Assembly (NCBI RefSeq): GCF_026212465.1
Contig: NC_080050.1
Location: 5,178,084-5,242,083, forward strand
Reading direction: 5' to 3'
Origin: Amaranthus tricolor
Taxonomy: Eukaryota; Streptophyta; Magnoliopsida; Caryophyllales; Amaranthaceae
Length of the DNA stretch: 64,000 nucleotides
Part shown: positions 25,311 to 37,500 of the stretch, in pieces
Position numbering within the stretch: the first letter of the stretch is position 1
Layout of the letters: each line of letters opens with the position of its first letter
The notes under the pieces: generated by a model
What the model saw: the letters and a program-made list of their open reading frames with translations, nothing else
What the model was told of the DNA's origin: nothing
The model's database searches: none
Position numbers and translations under genes: made by a program

Positions 25311-28300
25311 TTGGTTTGTTTTGCACGAAATGTGGCACACAACACTATTTGGTATATATTATTGTGTTGAATTGGTTAGAATTTAAAATCATAGTCCACA
25401 TGCTAGAAATTACGTGTTAAGTTGCGATTTTATGTATTTTTAAGCGTTTTAGGCACTTTGCTCACAAATTAGCTCAAATTTGGTTTGTTTTTGTGCGAAA
25501 CTTGGCACACAATACTATTTGGTATATATTATTGTGTTGAAGTGGTTAGAATTGAAAATCATAGTCATATGCTAAAAATTACGTGTTAAGTTGCGATTTT
25601 ATGCGTTAGTAATTGTTTTTGGCACTTTTGCGCATAACATAGCTCAAACTTGGTTTGTTTTGCATGAAACTTAACACAAAACACTATTTGGTATATATAA
25701 TTGTGTTGAACTGGTTAGAATTGAAATTCATTTCCATATGCAAGAAATTACGTGTTATGTTGCGATTTTATGCGTTTGTAACCGTTTTTGGCACTTTTGC
25801 GCATAAAGTAGCTCACACTTGGTTCGTTTTGCACGAAACTTGACACACATCACTATTTGGTATATATTATTATGTTGAAGTGGTTAGAATTGAAAATCAT
25901 AGCCATATGCCAGAAATTACGTGTTATGTTGCGATTTTATGCGTTTTTAACCGTTTTTGGCACTTTTAGGCATAAAGTAGCTCAAACTTGGTTTGTTTTG
26001 CACGAAACTTGGCACACATCACTATTTGGTATATATTATTGTGTTGAAGTGGTTAGAATTAAAAATCATACTCATATGCTAGAAATTACGTGTTAAGTTG
26101 CGATTTTATGCGTTTTTAAGCGTTTTTGGCACTTTTGCGCATAAAGTATCTGAAAGTTGGTTTATTTTGCACGAAATGTGGCACACAGCACTATTTGGTA
26201 TATATTATTGTGTTGAATTGGTTAGAATTTAAAATCATAGTCACATGCTAGAAATTACGTGTTAAGTTGCGATTTTATGTGTTTTTAAGCGTTTTAGGCA
26301 CTTTGCGCACAAATTAGCTCAAACTTGGTTTGTTTTGCGCGAAACTTGGCACACAATACTATTTGGTATATATTATTGTGTTGAAGTGGCTAGAATTTAA
26401 AATAATAGTCATATGCTAGAAATTACGTGTTAAGTTGCGATTTTATGCGTTATTAATTGTTTTTGGCACTTTTGCGCTTAAAGTAGCTCAAACTAGGTTT
26501 GTTTTGCATGAAACATGACGCAAAACACTATTTGGTATATATTATTGTGTTGAAGTGGTTAGAATTGAAAATCATTTCCATATGCAAGAAATTACGTGTT
26601 ATGTTGCGATTTTATGCGTTTTTAACCGTTTTTGGCACTTTTGCGCATAAAGTAGCTCAAACTTGGTTTGTTTTGCACGAAACTTAACACAAGTCACTAT
26701 TTGGTATATATTATTGTGTTGAAGTGGTTAGAATTGAAAATCATAGCCATATGCAAGAAATTACGTGTTATGTCGCGATTTTATGCGTTTTTATCCGTTT
26801 TTGGCACTTTTAGGCATAAAGTAGCTCAAACTTGGTTTGTTTTGCACGAAACATGGCACACAACACTATTTGGTATATATCATTGTGTTGAAGTGGTTAG
26901 AATTAAAAATCATAATCATATGCTAGAAATTGCGTGTTAAGTTGCGATTTTATGCGTTTTTAAGCGTTTTTGGCACTTTTGCACATAAAGTACCTCAAAG
27001 TTGGTTTGTTTTGCACGAAATGTGGCACACAACACTATTTGGTATATATTATTGTGTTGAATTGGTTAGAATTTAAAATCATAGTCACATGCTAGAAATT
27101 ACGTGTTAAGTTGCAATTTTATGTATTTTTAAGCGTTTTAGGCACTTTGCGCACAAATTAGCTCAAATTTGGTTTGTTTTGCGCGAAACTTGGCACACAA
27201 TACTATTTGGTATATATTATTGTGTTGAAGTGATTAGAATTGAAAATCATAGTTATATGCTAGAAATTACATGTTAAGTTGCGATTTTATGCGATTTTAT
27301 GCGCATAAAGTAGCTCAAACTTGGTTTGTTTTGTATGAAACTTAACACAAAACACTATTTGGTATATATTATTGTGTTGAAGTGGATAGAATTGAAAATC
27401 ATTGCCATATGTAAGAAATTACGTGTTATGTTGCGATTTTATTCGTTTGTAACCGTTTTTGGCACTTTTGCGCAAAAAGTAGCTCAAACTTGGTTTTTTT
27501 GCACGAAACTTGGCACGCAACACTATTTGGTATATATTATTGTGTTGAAGTGGTTAGAATTAAAAATCATATTCATATGCTAGAAATTACGTGTTAAGTT
27601 GCGATTTTATGCGTTTTTAAGCGTTTTTGGCCCTTTTCCGCATAAAGTATCTCAAAGTTGGTTTGTTTTGCACGAAATGTGGCACACAACACCATTTGGT
27701 ATATATTATTGTGTTGAATTGGTTAGAATTTAACATGATAGTCACATTCTAGAAATTACGTGTTAAGTTGCGATTTTATGTGTTTTTTAGCGTGTTACGC
27801 ATATTGCGCAAAAATTAGCTCAAACTTGGTTTGTTTTGCGCGAAACATGGCACACAATACTATTTGGTATATATTATTGTGTTGAAGTGGCTAGAATTTA
27901 AAATCATAGTCATATGCTAGAAATTACGTGTTAAGTAGCGATTTATGCGTTATTAATTGTTTTTGGCACTTTTTGCGCATAAAGTAGCTCAAACTAGGTT
28001 TTTTTTTGCATGAAACTTGACACAAAACACTATTTGGTATATATAATTGTGTTGAAGAGGTTAGAATCGAAAATCATTTCCATATGCAAGAAATTACGTG
28101 TTATGTTGCGATTTTATGCGTTTTTAACCGTTTTTGGCACTTTTGCGCATAAAATAGCTCAAACTTGGTTTGTTTTGCACGAAACTTGACACACATCACT
28201 ATTTGGTATATTTTATTGTGTTTAAGTGGGTAGAATTGAAATTCTATAGCCATATGCAAGAAATTACGTGTTATGTTGCGATTTTATGCGTTTTTAACCG

Positions 28301-31300
28301 TTTTTGGCACTTTTAGGCATAAAGTAGCTCAAACTTGGTTTGTTTTGCACGAAACTTGGCACACAACACTATTTGGTATATATTATTGTGTTGAAGTGGT
28401 TAGAATTAAAAATCATAATCATATGCTAGAAATTACGTGTTAAGTTGCGATTTTATGCGTTTTTAAGCGTTTTTGGCCCTTTTCCGCATAAAGTATCTCA
28501 AAGTTGGTTTGTTTTGCACGAAATGTGGCACACAACACCATTTGGTATATATTATTGTGTTGAATTGGTTAGTATTTAACATGATAGTCACATTCTAGAA
28601 ATTACGTGTTATGTTGCGATTTTATGTGTTTTTTAGCGTTTTACGCATTTTGCGCAAAAATTAGCTCAAACTTGGTTTGTTTTGCGCGAAACTTCGCACA
28701 CAATACTATTTGGTATATATTATTGTGTTGAAGTGGCTAGAATTGAAAATCATAGTCATATGCTAGAAATTACGTGTTAAGTAGCAATTTATGCGTTATT
28801 AATTGTTTTTGGCACTTTTGCGCATAAAGTAGCTCAAACTAGGTTTTTTTTGCATGAAACTTGACACAAAACACTATTTGGTATATATAATTGTGTTGAA
28901 GAGGTTAGAATCGAAAATCATTTCCATATGCAAGAAATTACGTGTTATGTTGCGATTTTATGCGTTTTTAACCGTTTTTTGGCACTTTTGCGCATAAAAT
29001 AGCTCAAACTTGGTTTGTTTTGCAGGAAACTTGACACACATCACTATTTGGTATATTTTATTGTGTTTAAGTGGGTAGAATTGAAATTCTATAGCCATAT
29101 GCAAGAAATTACGTGTTATGTTGCGATTTTATGCGTTTTTAAACCGTTTTTGGCACTTTTAGGCATAAAGTAGCTCAAATTTGGTTTGTTTTGCACGAAA
29201 CTTCGCACACAACACTATTTGGTATATATTACTGTGTTGAAGTGGTTAGAATTAAAAATCATAATCATATGCTAGAAATTACGTGTTAAGTTGCGATTTT
29301 ATGCGTTATTAATTGTTTTTGGCACTTTTGCGCATAAAGTAGCTCAAACTTGGTTTGTTTTGCATGAAACTTAACACAAAACACTATTTGGTATATATTA
29401 TTGTGTTGAACTGTTCAGAATTGAAATTCATTTCCATATGCAAGAAATTACGTGTTATGTTGCGATTTTATGCGTTTTTAACCGTTTTTGGCACTTTTGC
29501 GCATAAAGTAGCTCACACTTGGTTCGTTTTGCACGAAACTTGACACACATTACTATTTGGTATATATTATTATGTTGAAGTGGTTAGAATTGAAAATCAT
29601 AGCCATATGCCAGAAATTACGTGTTATGTTGCGATTTTATGCGTTTTTAACCGTTTTTGGCACTTTTAGGCATAAAGTAGCTCAAACTTGGTTTTTTTTT
29701 GCACGAAACTTGGCACACAACACTATTTGGTATATATTATTGTGTTGAAGTGGTTAGAATTAAAAATCATACTCATATGCTAGAAATTACGTGTTAAGTT
29801 GCGATTTTATGCGTTTTTAAGCGTTTTTGGCACTTTTGCGCATAAAGTATCTGAAAGTTGGTTTGTGTTGCACGAAATGTGGCACACAGCACTATTTGGT
29901 ATATATTATTGTGTTTAATTGGTTAGAATTTCAAATCATAGTCACATGCTAGAAATTACGTGTTAAGTTGCGATTTTATGTGTTTTTAAGCGTTTTAGGC
30001 ACTTTGCGCACGAATTAGCTCAAACTTGGTTTGTTTTGCACGAAACTTGGCACACAATACTATTTGGTATATATTATTGTGTTGAAGTGGCTAGAATTTA
30101 AAATAATAGTCATATGCTTGAAATTACGTGTTAAGTTGCGATTTTATGCGTTATTAATTGTTTTTGGCACTTTTGCGCATAAAGTAGCTCAAACTAGGTT
30201 TGTTTTGCATGAAACATAACACAAAACACTATTTGGTATATATTATTGTGTTGAAGTGGTTAGAATTGAAAATCATTGCCATATGCAAGAAATTACGTGT
30301 TATGTTGCGATTTTATGCCTTTTTAACCGTTTTTTGGCACTTTTGCGCATAAAGTAGCTCAAACTTGGTTTTTTTTGCACGAAACTTGACACAAGTCACT
30401 ATTTGGTATATATTATTGTGTTGAAGTGGTTAGAATTGCAAATCATAGCCATATGAAAGAAATTACGTGTTATGTCGCGATTTTATGCGTTTTTAACTGT
30501 TTTTTGGCACTTTTAGGCATAAAGTAGCTCAAACTTGGTTTGTTTTGCACGAAACATGGCACACAACACTATTTGGTATATATCATTGTGTTGAAGTGGT
30601 TAGAATTAAAAATCATAATCATATGCTAGAAATTACGTGTTAAGTTGCGATTTTATGCGTTTTTAAGCGTTTTTGGCACTTTTGCACATAAAGTACCTCA
30701 AAGTTGGTTTGTTTTGCACGAAATGTGGCACACAACACTATTTGGTATATATTACTGTGTTGAATTGGTTAGAATTTAACATCATAGTCACATGCTAGAA
30801 ATTACGTGCTAAGTTGCGATTTTATGTGTTTTTAAGCGTTTTAGGCACTTTGCGCACAAATTAGCTCAAACTTGGTTTGTTTTGCGCGAAACTTGGCACA
30901 CAATACTATTTGGTATATATTATTGTGTTGAAGTGATTAGAATTGAAAATCATAGTTATATGCTAGAAATTACGTGTTAAGTTGCGATTTTATGCGTTAT
31001 TAATTGTATTTGGCACTTTTGCGCATAAAGTAGCTCAAACTTGGTTTGTTTTGCATGAAACTTAACACAAAACACTATTTGGTATACATTATTGTGTTCA
31101 AGTGGTTAGAATTGAAAATCATTGCCATATGCAAGAAATTACGTGTTATGTTGCGATTTTATTCGTTTGTAACCGTTTCTGGCACTTTTGCGCAAAAAGT
31201 AGCTCAAACTTGGTTTGTTTTGCACGAAACTGGGCACACAACACTATTTGGTATATATTATTGTGTTGAAGTGGTTAGAATTAAAAATCATAATCATATG

Positions 31301-31379
31301 CTAGAAATTACGTGTTATGTTGCGATTTTATGCGTTTTTTAAGCGTTTTTGGCCCTTTTGCGCATAAAGTATCTCAAAG

Positions 31380-31716
31380 TTGGTTTGTTTTGCACGAAAT
31401 GTGGCACACAACACTATTTGGTATATATTAATGTGTTGAATTGGTTAGAATTTAAAATCATAGTCACATGCTAGAAATTAAGTGTTAAGTTGCGATTTTA
31501 TGTGTTTTTAAGCGTTTTAGGCATTTTGCGCAAAAATTATCTCAAACTTGGTTTGTTTTGCGCGAAACTTGGCACACAATAGTATTTGGTATATATTATT
31601 GTGTTGAAGTGGTTAGAATTAAAAATCATAATCATATGCTAGAAATTACGTGTTAACTTGCGATTTTATGCGTTTTTAAGCGTTTTTGGCCTTTTTCCGC
31701 ATAAAGTATCTCAAAG
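31380..31716. repeat. Two-monomer derivative unit (337 bp)
   Basis: A type B monomer at 31,380 is followed by a chimera that starts as type C ('gcgcgaaacttggcacac') and continues as type A ('gaattaaaaatcataatc'). The next type B then starts at 31,717. Monomers D and E are missing. The same C/A chimera is the first monomer after the gap at 20,601, so both positions descend from one exchange event. Confidence 0.75.
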
Positions 31717-34416
31717 TTGGTTTGTTTTGCACGAAATGTGGCACACAACACCATTTGGTATATATTATTGTGTTGAATTGGTTAGAATTTAAAATGATAG
31801 TCACATGCTAGAAATTACGTGTTAAGTTGCGATTTTATGTGTTTTTTAGCGTTTTACGCATTTTGTGCAAAAACTAGCTCAAACTTGGTTTGTTTTGCGC
31901 GAAACTTGGCACACAATACTATTTGGTATATATTATTGTGTTGAAGTGGCTAGAATTGAAAATCATAGTCATATGCTAGAAATTACGTGTTAAGTAGCAA
32001 TTTATGCGTTATTAATTGTTTTTGGTACTTTTGCGCATAAAGTAGCTCAAACTAGGTTTTTTTTGCATGAAACTTGACACAAAACACTATTTGGTATATA
32101 TAATTGTGTTGAAGAGGTTAGAATCGAAAATCATTTCCATATGCAAGAAATTACGTGTTATGTTGCGATTTTATGCGTTTTTAACCGTTTTTGGCACTTT
32201 TGCGCAAAAAGTAGCTCAAACTTGGTTTTTTTGCACGAAACTTGGCACGCAACACTATTTGGTATATATTATTGTGTTGAAGTGGTTAGAATTAAAAATC
32301 ATATTCATATGCTAGAAATTACGTGTTAAGTTGCGATTTTATGCGTTTTTAAGCGTTTTTGGCCCTTTTCCGCATAAAGTATCTCAAAGTTGGTTTGTTT
32401 TGCACGAAATGTGGCACACAACACCATTTGGTATATATTATTGTGTTGAATTGGTTAGAATTTAACATGATAGTCACATTCTAGAAATTACGTGTTAAGT
32501 TGCGATTTTATGTGTTTTTTAGCGTGTTACGCATATTGCGCAAAAATTAGCTCAAACTTGGTTTGTTTTGCGCGAAACATGGCACACAATACTATTTGGT
32601 ATATATTATTGTGTTGAAGTGGCTAGAATTTAAAATCATAGTCATATGCTAGAAATTACGTGTTAAGTAGCGATTTATGCGTTATTAATTGTTTTTGGCA
32701 CTTTTTGCGCATAAAGTAGCTCAAACTAGGTTTTTTTTGCATGAAACTTGACACACAACACTATTTGGTATATATAATTGTGTTGAAGAGGTTAGAATCG
32801 AAAATCATTTCCATATGCAAGAAATTACGTGTTATGTTGCGATTTTATGCGTTTTTAACCGTTTTTGGCACTTTTGCGCTTAAAATAGCTCAAACTTGGT
32901 TTGTTTTGCACGAAACTTGACACACATCACTATTTGGTATATTTTATTGTGTTTAAGTGGGTAGAATTGAAATTCTATAGCCATATGCAAGAAATTACGT
33001 GTTATGTTGCGATTTTATGCGTTTTTAACCGTTTTTGGCACTTTTAGGCATAAAGTAGCTCAAACTTGGTTTGTTTTGCACGAAACTTGGCACACAACAC
33101 TATTTGGTATATATTATTGTGTTGAAGTGGTTAGAATTAAAAATCATAATCATATGCTAGAAATTACGTGTTAAGTTGCGATTTTATGCGTTTTTAAGCG
33201 TTTTTGGCCCTTTTCCGCATAAAGTATCTCAAAGTTGGTTTGTTTTGCACGAAATGTGGCACACAACACCATTTGGTATATATTATTGTGTTGAATTGGT
33301 TAGAATTTAACATGATAGTCACATTCTAGAAATTACGTGTTATGTTGCGATTTTATGTGTTTTTTAGCGTTTTACGCATTTTGCGCAAAAATTAGCTCAA
33401 ACTTGGTTTGTTTTGCGCGAAACTTCGCACACATTACTATTTGGTATATATTATTGTGTTGAAGTGGCTAGAATTGAAAATCATAGTCATATGCTAGAAA
33501 TTACGTGTTAAGTAGCGATTTATGCGTTATTAATTGTTTTTGGCACTTTTGCGCATAAAGTAGCTCAAACTAGGTTTTTTTTGCATGAAACTTGACACAA
33601 AACACTATTTTGTATATATAATTGTGTTGAAGAGTTTAGAATCGAAAATCATTTCCATATGCAAGAAATTACGTGTTATGTTGCGATTTTATGCGTTTTT
33701 AACCGTTTTTGGCACTTTTGCGCATAAAATAGCTCAAACTTGGTTTGTTTTGCAGGAAACTTGACACACATCACTATTTGGTATATTTTATTGTGTTTAA
33801 GTGGGTAGAATTGAAATTCTATAGCCATATGCAAGAAATTACGTGTTATGTTGCGATTTTATGCGTTTTTAACCATTTTTGGCACTTTTAGGCATAAAGT
33901 AGCTCAAACTTGGTTTGTTTTGCACGAAACTTGGCACACAACACTATTTGGTATATATTATTGTGTTGAAGTGGTTAGAATTAAAAATCATAATCATATG
34001 CTAGAAATTACGTGTTACGTTGCGATTTTATGCGTTATTAATTGTTTTTGGCACTTTTGCGCATAAAGTAGCTCAAACGTGGTTTGTTTTGCATGAAACT
34101 TAAAACAAAACACTATTTGGTATATATTATTGTGTTGAACTGGTTAGAATTGAAATTCATTTCCATATGCAAGAAATTACGTGTTATGTTGCGATTTTAT
34201 GCGTTTTTAACCGTTTTTGGCACTTTTGCGCATAAAGTAGCTCACACTTGGTTCGTTTTGCACGACACTTGACACACATCACTATTTGGTATATATTATT
34301 ATGTTGAAGTGGTTAGAATTGAAAATCATAGCCATATGCCAGAAATTACGTGTTATGTTGCGATTTTATGCGTTTTTAACCGTTTTTGGCACTTTTAGGC
34401 ATAAAGTAGCTCAAAC

Positions 34417-34585
34417 TTGGTTTGTTTTGCACGAAACTTGGCACACAACACTATTTGGTATATATTATTGTGTTGAAGTGGTTAGAATTAAAAATCATAC
34501 TCATATGCTAGAAATTACGTGTTAAGTTGCGATTTTATGCGTTTTTAAGCGTTTTTGGCACTTTTGCGCATAAAGTATCTGAAAG
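34417..34585 (+). repeat. Reference monomer, Block II type A (169 bp)
   Basis: This clean copy serves as a yardstick for the family. In order it holds a T/G-rich start (positions 1-16), the 'gcacgaaacttggcacac' segment, an AT-rich core with 'ggtatatatta' (about 41-51), the segment around the CATATG palindrome (about 86-91), 'gaaattacgtgtta' (about 95-108), a phased T-tract module (about 117-149), and 'gcgcataaag' near the end. The segments around 'ctatttggtatatatta' and 'gaaattacgtgtta' are the most constant across all three blocks. The unit phase was chosen arbitrarily at 'ttgg'. Strand + only means the orientation as given, and no transcription is implied. Confidence 0.9.
34533..34565 (+). 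other. Phased T-tract module (example copy)
   Basis: Four T-tracts of 4, 5, 5 and 4 bases start at 34,533, 34,542, 34,552 and 34,562, so they are spaced 9-10 bp, about one helical turn. The arrangement recurs at the same place in most monomers of all three blocks, even though the bases between tracts differ among blocks. Type C monomers of Block II lose the regular second tract ('gcgttattaattg'). Phased A/T tracts are the classical cause of intrinsic DNA curvature. That the module bends DNA or positions nucleosomes here is inference. Confidence 0.7.
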
Positions 34586-37500
34586 TTGGTTTGTGTTGCA
34601 CGAAATGTGGCACACAGCACTATTTGGTATATATTATTGTGTTGAATTGGTTAGAATTTAAAATCATAGTCACATGCTAGAAATTACGTGTTAAGTTGCG
34701 ATTTTATGTGTTTTTAAGCGTTTTAGGCACTTTGCGCACAAATTAGCTCAAACTTGGTTTTTTTTGCGCGAAACTTGGCACACAATACTATTTGGTATAT
34801 ATTATTGTGTTGAAGTGGCTAGAATTTAAAATAATAGTCATATGCTAGAAATTACGTGTTAAGTTGCGATTTTATGCGTTATTAATTGTTTTTGGCACTT
34901 TTGCGCATAAAGTAGCTCAAACTAGGTTTGTTTTGCATGAAACATGACACAAAACACTATTTGGTATATATTATTGTGTTGAAGTGGTTAGAATTTAAAA
35001 TCATTTCCATATGCAAGAAATTACGTGTTATGTTGCGATTTTATGCCTTTTTAACCGTTTTTGGCACTTTTGCGCATAAAGTAGCTCAAACTTGGTTTTT
35101 TTTTGCACGAAACTTGACACAAGTCACTATTTGGTATATATTATTGTGTTGAAGTGGTTAGAATTGCAAATCATAGCCATATGAAGGAAATTACGTGTTA
35201 TGTCGCGATTTTATGCGTTTTTAACTGTTTTTTGGCACTTTTAGGCATAAAGTAAACTCAAACTTGGTTTGTTTTGCCACGAAACATGGCACACAACACT
35301 ATTTGGTATATATCATTGCGTTGAAGTGGTTAGAATTAAAAATCATAATCATATGCTAGAAATTACGTGTTAAGTTGCGATTTTATGCGTTTTTAAGCGT
35401 TTTTGGCACTTTTGCACATAAAGTACCTCAAAGTTGGTTTGTTTTGCACGAAGTGTGGCACACAACACTATGTGGTATATATTACTGTGTTGAATTGGTT
35501 AGAATTTAAAATCATAGTCACATGCTAGAAATTACGTGTTAAGTTGCGATTTTATGTATTTTTAAGCGTTTTAGGCACTTTGCGCACAAATTAGCTCAAA
35601 CTTGGTTTGTTTTGCGCGAAACTTGGCACACAATACTATTTGGTATATATTATTGTGTTGAAGTGATTAGAATTGAAAATCATAGTTATATGCTAGAAAT
35701 TACGTGTTAAGTTGCGATTTTATGCGTTATTAATTGTATTTGGCACTTTTGCGCATAAAGTAGCTCAAACTTGGTTTGTTTTGCATGAAACTTAACACAA
35801 AACACTATTTGGTATACATTATTGTGTTCAAGTGGTTAGAATTGAAAATCATATCCATATGCCAGAAATTACGTGTTATGTTGCGATTTTATTCGTTTGT
35901 AACCGTTTTTGGCACTTTTGCGCAAAAAGTAGCTCAAACTTGGTTTGTTTTGCACGAAACTTGGCACACAACACTATTTGGTATATATTATTGTGTTGAA
36001 GTGGTTAGAATTAAAAATCATACTCATATGCTAGAAATTACGTGTTAAGTTGCGATTTTATGCGTTTTTAAGCGTTTTTGGCACTTTTGCGCATAAAGTA
36101 TCTGAAAGTTGGTTTATTTTGCAAGAAATGTGGCACACAGCACTATTTGGTATATATTATTGTGTTGAATTGGTTAGAATTTAAAATCATAGTCACATGC
36201 TAGAAATTACGTGTTAAGTTGCGATTTTATGTGTTTTTTAAGCGTTTTAGGCACTTTGCGCACAAATTAGCTCAAACTTGGTTTTTTTTGCGCGAAACCT
36301 TGGCACACAATACTATTTGGTATATATTATTGTGTTGAAGTGGCTAGAATTTAAAATAATAGTCATATGCTAGAAATTACGTGTTAAGTTGCGATTTTAT
36401 GCGTTATTAATTGTTTTTGGCACTTTTACGCTTAAAGTAGCTCAAACTAGGTTTGTTTTGCATGAAACATGACGCAAAACACTATTTGGTATATATTATT
36501 GTGTTGAAGTGCTTAGAATTGAAAATCATTTCCATATGCAAGAAATTACGTGTTATGTTGCGATTTTATGCGTTTTTAACCGTTTTTTGCACTTTTGCGC
36601 ATAAAGCAGCTCAAACTTGGTTTGTTTTGCACGAAACTTAACACAAGTCACTATTTGGTATATATTATTGTGTTGAAGTGGTTAGAATTGAAAATCATAA
36701 CCATATGCAAGAAATTACGTGTTATGTCGCGATTTTATGCGTTTTTATCTGTTTTTGGCACTTTTAGGCATAAAGTAGCTCAAACTTGGTTTGTTTTGCA
36801 CGAAACATGGCACACAACACTATTTGGTATATATCATTGTGTTGAAGTGGTTAGAATTAAAAATCATAATCATATGCTAGAAATTGCGTGTTAAGTTTGC
36901 GATTTTATGCGTTTTTAAGCGTTTTTGGCACTTTTGCACATAAAGTACCTCAAAGTTGGTTTGTTTTGCACGAAATGTGGCACACAACAATATTTGGTAT
37001 ATATTTATTGTGTTGAATTGGTTAGAATTTAAAATCATAGTCACATGCTAGAAATTACGTGTTAAGTTGCGATTTTATGTATTTTTAAGCGTTTTAGGCA
37101 CTTTGCTCACAAATTAGCTCAAATTTGGTTTGTTTTGTGCGAAACTTGGCACACAATACTATTTGGTATATATTATTGTGTTAAAGTGGTTAGAATTGAA
37201 ATGATAGTCATATGCTAAAAATTACGTGTTAAGTTGCGATTTTATGCGTTAGTAATTGTTTTTGGCACTTTTGCGCATAACATAGCTCAAACTTGGTTTG
37301 TTTTGCATGAAACTTAACACAAAACACTATTTGGTATATATAATTGTCTTGAACTGGTTAGAATTGAAATTCATTTCCATATGCAAGAAATTACGTGTTA
37401 TGTTGCGATTTTATGCGTTTGTAACCGTTTTTTGGCACTTTTGCGCATAAAGTAGCTCACACCTTGGTTCGTTTGCACCGAAACTTGACACACATCACTA

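Larger units (their letters stand above)
20601..27170. repeat. Long collinear segment, first copy (partner 33.07-38.82 kb)
   Basis: This segment matches 33,070-38,820 monomer by monomer. The offset is about 12,466 bp up to 22.6 kb. It becomes 12,487 after a 21-bp deletion at 22,631, and 11,644-11,647 after about 24 kb. The last change is one five-monomer unit (843 bp): D/E-type monomers at about 23,283 and 24,126 are tandem duplicates here but single in the partner at about 35,770. Shared private variants include 'gttacgttgcga' at about 21,548 and 34,014. Confidence 0.82.
27484..36060. repeat. Segmental duplication, offset about 4,730 bp (28 monomers)
   Basis: The stretch 27,484-31,330 recurs at 32,214-36,060 with an offset of 4,729-4,730 bp. 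Anchors include 'gcacgcaacac' (about 27,514 and 32,247), 'gcatattgcgcaaaa' (about 27,798 and 32,530), D-like monomers at about 29,349 and 34,078, and the monomer with 'ggtatacattattg' (about 31,081 and 35,811). The intervening 31,330-32,214 holds the two-monomer unit and a junction whose left part resembles 20.6-21.2 kb. The second copy also overlaps the 33.07-38.82 kb segment, so at least two duplication events are superimposed. Confidence 0.8.

Noticed and set aside
34417..34585. CENP-B box
   Set aside because: I compared the 'gcacgaaacttgg' segment and its reverse complement with the mammalian 17-bp box. The essential spaced core is not present.
34417..34585. Primate alpha satellite (171 bp) or the Arabidopsis centromere repeat (about 178 bp)
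   Set aside because: The length is near, but the sequence does not resemble either family as I know them.
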